Source: Gammaproteobacteria bacterium (GTDB lineage: Bacteria; Pseudomonadota; Gammaproteobacteria; Granulosicoccales; Granulosicoccaceae). Taken from it: a stretch of 11,414 bases of DNA. Position numbers and translations under genes: made by a program. The stretch is from positions 1-11,414 of the forward strand of contig JAGRHW010000085.1 in NCBI GenBank assembly GCA_020444765.1, in the 5' to 3' direction. The notes beneath the pieces were generated by a model. The model was not told the origin of the DNA. It searched no databases and worked only from the letters and a program-made list of their open reading frames with translations. Below, in pieces: positions 6,262-11,414 of this stretch; position 1 is the stretch's first letter; every line of letters starts with the position of its first letter.

Positions 6262-7206
6262 ATGAAACTTAGAAATTCTCTTATTGCAGTTGCTGTTGCC
6301 ACGGCTGTAGCTGCACCTCTGACCGCCATGGCTGATGCCAGCATGTACGGTAGTGTTCGTTTGTCTGTTCGCGGCATCGATGCTGGCGACGACATGAAGT
6401 GGAACATTGCTAACCACTCTTCACGTCTCGGTTTCAAGGGCAGCGAAGAACTCGACAACGGCCTGAAAGCCGTTGCTCACTATGAATTGGGCGTAAACGC
6501 TGACCAAGCTATCTTCGCTACTGGCGCTTCAGCCAACCGACTCAGCTATGTCGGCCTGGAAGGCGGTTTTGGTGGTGTTTACCTCGGCGCTCAGTGGACT
6601 CCGTTCTACACCGTAGTTGGTGGTACCACTGACCAGTTCAACGCTGTTGGCGCAAACCACATTCACAGTACTGTTCGTACCGGCGATGCTTTGGCTTATG
6701 CAGGCACTTTCGGACCGGCCACTATTATCGGTGCTGTGGTCATGACCGACATGAACGAAACTGAAACTGATGAAATCGATATTTTCCAACTCGGTGCACA
6801 GTTCAATGCAGGCCCGGTTGCTGTTGGTATCGCTGTTGACCAACGCGCTGAAAGTGCTGGCGACGGTACTCGTTTCGGTCTGGGCGCCACTTACAGTGCT
6901 GGCGAAATGACTTTTGCGGCTGAATTTACAAGCTCCGAGGCCACTCTTGAAGGCGGCACTGAAGACGACGATGATGTCACCGGCTTTGAAATCTACGGTG
7001 GATTTGGACTCGGCAACGGTAACCTGATCCATGCTTCATTCGGTCAAACTGATGATGGCAACAATACACCGAACTCTATTTCCCTCGGTTACCAGAAGAA
7101 GCTTTCCAAAGCGACTCGCTTCTGGGTTGAAGGCATGATTGACGATCCGGATACAGACGCTGACGACACAACTACTGTTTCCATCGGTATGCGTCACGAC
7201 TGGTAA
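6262..7206 (+). CDS. Gram-negative porin (trimeric general porin family)
   Basis: An outer-membrane beta-barrel channel for small hydrophilic solutes. The 314-residue precursor has a signal peptide with cleavage expected after AMA (residues 22-24), leaving about 290 residues beginning DASMYGSVRLS. Family hallmarks are SSRLGFKGSEELDNGLKA (53-70) and RLSYVGLEGGFGGVYLGAQW (93-112), the strands flanking the constriction loop, followed by alternating amphipathic strands to the end. It is shorter than the typical 330-380 residues and ends in Trp rather than the common Phe. Acidic loops (TEDDDDV 233-239; DDPDTDADD 294-302) make it strongly acidic. Codon use favours GCT, GGT and ACT, unlike the neighbouring genes, as expected for abundant expression. 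It is a single-gene unit, with a promoter upstream and a strong terminator after it. The substrate cannot be told from the sequence. Confidence 0.92.
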   Translation: MKLRNSLIAVAVATAVAAPLTAMADASMYGSVRLSVRGIDAGDDMKWNIANHSSRLGFKGSEELDNGLKAVAHYELGVNADQAIFATGASANRLSYVGLEGGFGGVYLGAQWTPFYTVVGGTTDQFNAVGANHIHSTVRTGDALAYAGTFGPATIIGAVVMTDMNETETDEIDIFQLGAQFNAGPVAVGIAVDQRAESAGDGTRFGLGATYSAGEMTFAAEFTSSEATLEGGTEDDDDVTGFEIYGGFGLGNGNLIHASFGQTDDGNNTPNSISLGYQKKLSKATRFWVEGMIDDPDTDADDTTTVSIGMRHDW

Positions 7207-7236
7207 GTCAGTTCAAACAATTAACACTGTGTTTAA

Positions 7237-7262
7237 GGGCGCCTTTCAGGCGCCCTTTTTTT
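7237..7262 (+). terminator. Strong intrinsic terminator after porin
   Basis: A perfect 7-bp GC stem, GGGCGCC (7237-7243) and GGCGCCC (7249-7255), around a TTTCA loop and followed by T7 (7256-7262). It begins 30 bases after the porin stop. This is the clearest terminator in the window. Confidence 0.93.
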
Positions 7263-7319
7263 ATCTCCGCTGACAACTCAGGCAAACGACTCCCGGCCCA
7301 TCCCCTACCACCTTGCCTA

Positions 7320-7348
7320 TTGAAATCCATTCCCTGCTTGCGTAATTT
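7320..7348 (+). promoter_or_regulatory. Possible bolA promoter
   Basis: TTGAAA (7320-7325), a 17-base spacer and TAATTT (7343-7348). The -35 matches well; the -10 is poor. It sits between the porin terminator and bolA, with a leader of about 65 bases. A TTGACA at 7379-7384 looks better alone but has no -10 at the right distance. Confidence 0.35.
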
Positions 7349-7371
7349 ACCGACTATCACCAGCCCTGACC

Positions 7372-7392
7372 GGCTTTCTTGACAGGAAAGCC
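7372..7392. repeat. 7-bp inverted repeat in the bolA leader
   Basis: GGCTTTC (7372-7378) and GAAAGCC (7386-7392) are perfect arms around TTGACAG, 26 bases before the bolA start. No T run follows directly. It could form a hairpin in the 5' untranslated region or be a protein-binding site. Confidence 0.45.
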
Positions 7393-7418
7393 TGTTTAAA
7401 AACCGGAAACAAATCCAC

Positions 7419-7739
7419 ATGAATACCCAACAACGCATCAGTGAAAAACTTCGCAACGGCCTGCAACCCAGCCATCTCGATGTCATCAATGAAAGTCACA
7501 TGCACAACGTACCGCCCGGTTCGGAATCACACTTCAAGGTTGTGGTGGTGGCTGACGCATTCGACGGCAAGCTGCCGCTGGCCAGGCATCGCCTGGTCAA
7601 TGCTCTGCTGCGAGAGGAACTCGACGGTGGAGTTCATGCGCTCGCGCTACACACCATGACCGATGCGGAGTGGCAGAAGAAACAGGGAAATGTAGCGGAT
7701 TCACCGCCTTGCCTGGGAGGCTCCAAAGCCGGGGGATAG
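7419..7739 (+). CDS. bolA: BolA family protein
   Basis: A small cytoplasmic protein of the BolA family, 106 residues (105 in E. coli). Members bind [2Fe-2S] clusters with monothiol glutaredoxins. E. coli BolA also affects cell shape, stationary-phase morphology and envelope genes. Nearly the whole chain matches the canonical type: the N-terminal helix (RISEKLRNGL), the HNVPPGSESHFKVVVV stretch (29-44), the helix-turn segment LARHRLVNALL (54-64) with H57, and VHALALHT (72-79) with H73 and H78. The C-terminal SPPCLGG (95-101) resembles the SPPC tail of E. coli BolA, pointing to true BolA rather than the shorter IbaG/YrbA type. The ribosome site is weak (GGA, 11 bases before ATG). It appears to be a single-gene unit; slt lies downstream and convergent. 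Confidence 0.95.
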   Translation: MNTQQRISEKLRNGLQPSHLDVINESHMHNVPPGSESHFKVVVVADAFDGKLPLARHRLVNALLREELDGGVHALALHTMTDAEWQKKQGNVADSPPCLGGSKAGG

Positions 7740-8073
7740 TTTTCCAGGCCGGTTTATGATTGCCGTAGTATTCGTTTCACCCTTGTTCTTTCGGCTTTTC
7801 CGGTCAATAAGACGAACGCATTTTGATCAAGCTGTGCAACCACCGCGGTCGGATTCCAGCCAGCGCGCGGGAATGACGCTCAGGAATTCCCTCGGATAAC
7901 TTTCCCTGCACGTGATAGAGGATAAAACAATCCTCCGGACAATGAATGCGACAAGCTTAAGGGATGATGACCGGCATGCCGCGCCTGGCGTGGGTAAAGC
8001 CACCGGATTTATATTGACCCGGCAAAAGACGAAGCAGCTAGCGGGTTTTATCCGGTGCAGTCCCCGGACCTTG
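7740..8073. other. Intergenic region between convergent bolA and slt (334 bases)
   Basis: No convincing gene. An open frame begins at 7912 on the plus strand but runs on as a shadow of slt, with no family resemblance. The region holds a degenerate ATTCCC/GGGAAT palindromic repeat (7851-7891) and a 6-bp hairpin (GAGGAT 7918-7923 with ATCCTC 7930-7935) without a T run. TCCGG (8051-8055) with CCGGA (8064-8068) lies just past the slt stop. No strong terminator is visible for either gene. Confidence 0.6.
7851..7891. repeat. Degenerate ATTCC...GGGAAT palindromic repeat
   Basis: ATTCC (7853-7857), GGGAAT (7869-7874) and ATTCCC (7886-7891) alternate, so the middle arm can pair with either side. The core CGCGCGGGAATGACG strongly resembles a dispersed palindromic repeat common in proteobacterial intergenic regions, with ends of the dRS3 type (ATTCCC-N8-GGGAAT). 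The left arm is decayed. Recognition is from memory of the pattern; copy number in this genome cannot be judged from one window. Confidence 0.45.
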
Positions 8074-10089
8074 TCAACGCTGAGAAACCAGCAAGTTGGG
8101 CTGGCTATCCACCATTCGCTTATGCAAGGGTGTTATCTGGTGATTCATCCGCCACTCAAAGATTGTTGTATAGGCAGTCACGGCTCGCACATAGTTGCGC
8201 GTTTCGTTATAGGGGATCGTATCCACCCAGACATCCGCCGGCAGGGTGATGTCTTGCGGCAGCCAGCGATTCACGCGGTGCGGACCGGCATTATAGGCGG
8301 CAGTGGCAAGAATCTGATTGTCGTTGAATTTGTCCATCACAAAGCGCAGATAGGAGCTGCCGAGGCGGATATTGTTGTCGGCATGCGTCAGGTCGCCGGG
8401 GTGATTTTTGCCATGCCTTTTCGCGACTTCTTTGGCTGTCGCCGGCATAAGCTGCATCAGGCCAACGGCGCCGGCGCCAGACTGAATATCCTCGATAAAA
8501 CCGCTTTCCCGACGCATGACGCCGAATATCCATGCCGAGTCCAGCCTGTTGTGACTTGACACCTCCTTGACCGTATCGACATGCGGCATGGGGAAACGCA
8601 GCGCCAGTGCATCTTTCTGGCCGGTTTTGGCTACCGTGAACACCGAGCGGTCCGCCCAGTTCCAGTCATAGGCGAGTTCGGCAGCGGCCAGCTGGCCTTC
8701 GGGCGTCAATGCCGATACGACATCCATCCAGTCGCGCCGCCCTTCCCAACCGAGCCCTGCATATTGGTATTCACGCGCACGAATCAGTTTCGCATCGCCC
8801 ATCAGGCGGGCTTTGAGTGATTTTTCTGCGGCACTGCTGCCGTCGCTAATCGCATAGGGAAGGTCAAGCCGGTCAGCAGCCAGAAAACCGTGGTAGGAAA
8901 GCTCCTGTGCCAGCGTGCGGTAAATCTTTGTCGCTGTTTCCTTATCGCCCAACTGCTCGCTGGCGCGCGCCAGCCAGTATTGCCATTGACTGTCGTTCCG
9001 TTCGGAGTCGGGCAAATTGAGAATATCTCTTTTTACCACCTGCCAGTCGAGCCGTCGCATGGCGGTGCGAATCCGCCAGAAACGGGCTTCCGGACTCAAG
9101 TCCTCATCCTTCAAGGCATGCAGCCATTCGTGCGCCTGCGGAAGCTGATCATAGGCGGCCATGCGGGCGATCAGCTGCTCGACTGCGTGGCGCTGCGATT
9201 GACTGAATGCGTAACGCGATTTGATGCGGTTCCAGTAGGCGTGCGCCGACTCGGCATCACGCTTGGACCAGCGCTCGACCAGATTGACAAGAATGCGCCG
9301 GTTGATATCGGTGTCTTCACGCAGCTTGTCGTCTTTGGTCAGCGCTTTCTGCGGGTCTGGATAATAGTCGATCCAGCTGCGGATAAACTGTTTGTCCTTG
9401 CTGCTCAGATAGCCGAGCATCTGCTTCATATCTCCGGTCCGTCCTTTATCCATCAAACGATGAATCCGCGTCCAGACCATCGAGACACTGACCGGGTCAT
9501 TCTTTTCCAGCTCGGTAAACGCCTGTTCGCAGGCCTCTGGCTGACTGCGAGGTATGAGCCACAACGTCCGGCTTCTGTCATCAAATGCATTGAGTTGGCC
9601 GGTTTTTACCTCGGCAAGCAATCTGTCACAGTCCGCCCCTTGTTGTCCGGCCCGGCCGGCTATCTGCAGATATTGCGGCCATTTTTTCTGCTCTGCCAAT
9701 GCGTCCAGTAAATTGCGGCGCAGTTTGTTCGCCAGATCCCCGTCTTTGAAGCGCTTTTCGAAGGCATCGATAAGATCCAGATCCTGCACATCGGCGGAAC
9801 TCCGCATCTGCTTGCGCAGGTGCTCGTATTCCAGATAGTGGGCAATCGGATAATCACCGAGCCTGGACTGAAGCTTTCTGAAGTGGTTGTATTTACCCTG
9901 TTGCAGGGCTTTGCGGGCATCCATGAATACCTGCCGCTGCTGGCGGTAAAAATCGGCGGAACCGTCATACGCTTCGTCAGACAGCACGTTCTTGACATGC
10001 AGAATGCCGAAAACGATCAACCCGCAGGATGCCAGCAAAATGCCGGGCTTGATATTAAAAGGCGTGAGTTTTCGCAATGAGATTTTCAT
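8074..10089 (-). CDS. slt: Soluble lytic murein transglycosylase (Slt70 type)
   Basis: Periplasmic enzyme that cleaves the MurNAc-GlcNAc bond of peptidoglycan to form 1,6-anhydromuropeptides. It acts in wall turnover and removal of uncrosslinked strands. It has 671 residues (645 in E. coli Slt70). A hydrophobic N-terminal segment (about 16-31) serves as signal or anchor. A long alpha-helical superhelical region (about 45-450) and linker follow, then the lysozyme-like catalytic domain (about 505-650). The catalytic glutamate is E528 in MRRESGF. GLMQLMPATA (543-552) and AYNAGP (598-603) are the family signatures, and YNETRNYVRAV (627-637) closes the fold. The lipobox-like LASC (19-22) lies inside the hydrophobic stretch and is followed by more hydrophobic residues, so lipidation is doubtful. 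No strong Shine-Dalgarno precedes the ATG. The gene is monocistronic, running toward bolA. Confidence 0.96.
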   Translation of the reverse strand: MKISLRKLTPFNIKPGILLASCGLIVFGILHVKNVLSDEAYDGSADFYRQQRQVFMDARKALQQGKYNHFRKLQSRLGDYPIAHYLEYEHLRKQMRSSADVQDLDLIDAFEKRFKDGDLANKLRRNLLDALAEQKKWPQYLQIAGRAGQQGADCDRLLAEVKTGQLNAFDDRSRTLWLIPRSQPEACEQAFTELEKNDPVSVSMVWTRIHRLMDKGRTGDMKQMLGYLSSKDKQFIRSWIDYYPDPQKALTKDDKLREDTDINRRILVNLVERWSKRDAESAHAYWNRIKSRYAFSQSQRHAVEQLIARMAAYDQLPQAHEWLHALKDEDLSPEARFWRIRTAMRRLDWQVVKRDILNLPDSERNDSQWQYWLARASEQLGDKETATKIYRTLAQELSYHGFLAADRLDLPYAISDGSSAAEKSLKARLMGDAKLIRAREYQYAGLGWEGRRDWMDVVSALTPEGQLAAAELAYDWNWADRSVFTVAKTGQKDALALRFPMPHVDTVKEVSSHNRLDSAWIFGVMRRESGFIEDIQSGAGAVGLMQLMPATAKEVAKRHGKNHPGDLTHADNNIRLGSSYLRFVMDKFNDNQILATAAYNAGPHRVNRWLPQDITLPADVWVDTIPYNETRNYVRAVTAYTTIFEWRMNHQITPLHKRMVDSQPNLLVSQR

Positions 10090-10198
10090 AAAACAAACCG
10101 ATGCAGCGCGTCTTGAGAACCCCGGACTTAAACAATCAGCAAGCAGGCCACTGAGGTTAGACCGATAGGGTTTTGAGGCAAAAGTCAGGCTAAGGCCC

Positions 10199-10216
10199 GT
10201 TCACACTTATGTGAAC
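10199..10216. repeat. Perfect GTTCACA/TGTGAAC palindrome upstream of slt
   Basis: GTTCACA (10199-10205) and TGTGAAC (10210-10216) are perfect 7-base arms around CTTA, with further partial pairing outside (GG 10194-10195 with CC 10220-10221). It lies in the 243-base space between the methyltransferase and slt genes, about 110 bases ahead of the slt start. No T run follows on either strand, so it is not a normal terminator. The half-sites face the wrong way for CRP (which is TGTGA-N6-TCACA). It may be an operator for slt or a mobile-element end. Confidence 0.5.
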
Positions 10217-10332
10217 AGACCCTCGTTAAAAATATAGCTGACCGTGACCGATTTCGCAGAAATTTCATCCTTTAAGCGGCCAACCTGACCAGGGCATTAA
10301 CCCCAGGATCGTATGAAATCATGGCTCGCCGA

Positions 10333-10929
10333 TTACTCACGAACCGCCAGACTGACCGTATAATTCTTGCCCTGCTTGAGCTTTTTATAGTTACCGAACA
10401 CCTCATTGAAAACCCGCTTGACGAAGCCGCGCAAACCGTTGACCGTCACCACGTATAATTTAGCGCCCAGCGGCATGCGTATCAGTGCATCGTAAAAGTA
10501 CAGGTAAAACAGCTCCTTGCCCGCCTTGGCCGGCAGATTTGACACAACCACGTCAAAGCGCTGCTCACGTGGAATTTCACTGAAGCCGTTACTGAGGAAG
10601 ATATCCGTATTCCGAATGCCGTTGATGGCGGCATTTTTTTGAGAAAAATCCACCGCCACATAGTCCTTGTCGATCAATACACTGCGTCCAGCCGGCGCCA
10701 ACCTGGCCATGGTCAGGCCCAGCGGCCCGTAGCCGCAGCCAAGATCGAGACAATGGTCGGTTTCGCCAATTTCCAGATAATCGAGCAGCAGGCTGCTGCC
10801 TTCGTCGATAGCACGTGGAGAAAACAATCCCCAGGTGCTGTGAAACTCAAATTCGAAACCACGCAACTGCGCGTGGAAAACAATATCGTTACGCAATCGT
10901 TCGATGCTTTCCGGAACATTGACGATCAT
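10333..10929 (-). CDS. Class I SAM-dependent methyltransferase, RsmC/YbxB-like (MTS domain)
   Basis: A 198-residue single-domain methyltransferase with a Rossmann-type fold. Motif I is DLGCGYGPLG (62-71), with acidic D87 after strand 2 for the SAM ribose. The preceding WGLFSPRAIDEGSSLLLDYL region (33-52) is typical of the small methyltransferase (MTS) family that includes the RsmC C-terminal half (16S rRNA G1207) and B. subtilis YbxB. The motif IV position, normally NPP(Y/F/I) in this family, reads NLPAK (131-135), followed by AGKEL as in YbxB-like proteins. The first Pro, which helps shape the substrate pocket, is thus replaced by Leu. The substrate is unknown: an rRNA guanine is one possibility, but the motif change leaves this open. 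AAGGA (10936-10940) lies 6 bases before the ATG. The gene is divergent from adk. Confidence 0.85.
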   Translation of the reverse strand: MIVNVPESIERLRNDIVFHAQLRGFEFEFHSTWGLFSPRAIDEGSSLLLDYLEIGETDHCLDLGCGYGPLGLTMARLAPAGRSVLIDKDYVAVDFSQKNAAINGIRNTDIFLSNGFSEIPREQRFDVVVSNLPAKAGKELFYLYFYDALIRMPLGAKLYVVTVNGLRGFVKRVFNEVFGNYKKLKQGKNYTVSLAVRE

Positions 10930-10953
10930 TTATTTTCCTTATGATTACAAAGA

Positions 10954-10981
10954 CTTAAATTGAACCAGGCAATAAAGACAA
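10954..10981 (-). promoter_or_regulatory. Possible promoter of the methyltransferase gene
   Basis: On the minus strand TTGTCT (10981-10976), a 16-base spacer and TTTAAG (10959-10954). A competing pair, TTGCCT (10972-10967) with TGTAAT (10949-10944) at 17 bases, would start transcription inside the ribosome site, so it is less likely. Confidence 0.35.
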
Positions 10982-11019
10982 AAAAACGGTGCTGTCGGCG
11001 ATAAATAAGTCATGCCGCT

Positions 11020-11047
11020 ATGACATCTCCCGGCTCTGTTATACACT
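11020..11047 (+). promoter_or_regulatory. Possible adk promoter
   Basis: ATGACA (11020-11025), a 16-base spacer and TACACT (11042-11047). Transcription would start near 11054, with a leader of about 55 bases. The -35 overlaps a small inverted repeat, GTCAT (11009-11013) with ATGAC (11020-11024). An overlapping TATACA at 11040 is the better -10 by sequence but lies too close to the -35. Confidence 0.4.
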
Positions 11048-11093
11048 GAAAGCCATAGACTCACAGCCCTATAAACAAACAAAAATAGCAACC

Positions 11094-11100
11094 AGGAGGT
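11094..11100 (+). promoter_or_regulatory. Consensus Shine-Dalgarno of adk
   Basis: AGGAGGT is a full match to the anti-Shine-Dalgarno complement, 8 bases before the adk ATG. It is the strongest ribosome site in the window and fixes the start at 11109. Confidence 0.85.
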
Positions 11101-11102
11101 AA

Positions 11103-11414
<312 letters not shown>

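Noticed and set aside
7379..7384. Perfect -35 hexamer TTGACA before bolA
   Set aside because: No -10 lies at 15-19 bases; the nearest (TTTAAA) is only 10 bases away. It is also the loop of an inverted repeat.
7740..8073. tRNA or small RNA gene in the bolA-slt gap
   Set aside because: No T-loop (GGTTCRANTCC) with a matching acceptor stem is present, and no promoter plus terminator pair is seen.
7912..8559. Plus-strand open frame of 215 codons entering the slt 3' region
   Set aside because: Most of it lies antisense to slt, including its catalytic domain. The first part has no recognisable motif and no good ribosome site.
8890..9711. Plus-strand open frame of 273 codons inside slt
   Set aside because: Antisense shadow of the slt superhelical region; no family resemblance.
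10199..10216. CRP site
   Set aside because: The half-sites are TCACA then TGTGA, the reverse of the CRP order, with a 4-base rather than 6-base spacer.

Overview
This window is a stretch of ordinary chromosome from a Gram-negative proteobacterium, most likely a gammaproteobacterium. The evidence is a full minCDE operon with a short E. coli-type MinE, a BolA keeping the E. coli-like C-terminal SPPC motif, a soluble Slt70-type lytic transglycosylase, a Gram-negative trimeric-type porin and a DinB polymerase. The porin is markedly acidic in its loops, which would fit a marine or saline habitat, but I cannot name the genus. No phage, plasmid, transposase, CRISPR array, tRNA or rRNA is visible.

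Layout. Positions 1-188 are an AT-rich leader containing an inverted repeat. A membrane-bound GGDEF/EAL c-di-GMP enzyme (189-2621, +) follows. Its 3' end overlaps the 3' end of dinB (2604-3683, -) by 18 bases. dinB and minC diverge from a 242-base intergenic region that holds an extended -10 promoter for minC and two short inverted repeats. minC (3926-4657), minD (4763-5572) and minE (5577-5852) form the division-site operon; minC and minD both appear to start at TTG. Two terminator-like hairpins lie between minE and a highly expressed-looking porin gene (6262-7206), which has its own promoter and a near-consensus FNR-type palindrome upstream and a strong terminator downstream. bolA (7419-7739, +) follows. 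A 334-base gap with a degenerate palindromic repeat then leads to slt (8074-10089, -). Further on are a small SAM-dependent methyltransferase gene (10333-10929, -) and, divergent from it, the first 102 codons of adk, cut by the window edge.

Functional themes. MinC, MinD and MinE place the division septum. Slt and BolA both relate to the envelope and cell shape (BolA also to iron-sulfur and glutaredoxin biology). The porin is an outer-membrane channel. The c-di-GMP enzyme probably acts mainly as a phosphodiesterase: its EAL catalytic residues are all present, while the GGDEF half lacks the RxxD inhibitory site and has altered residues near its C-terminal end.

I did not find a clear undescribed system. 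The items most worth a second look are the methyltransferase with NLPAK where NPP(Y/I) is expected, the FNR-like box over the porin promoter, the paired TTG starts of minC and minD, the perfect GTTCACA/TGTGAAC palindrome upstream of slt, and the asymmetric GGDEF/EAL protein.
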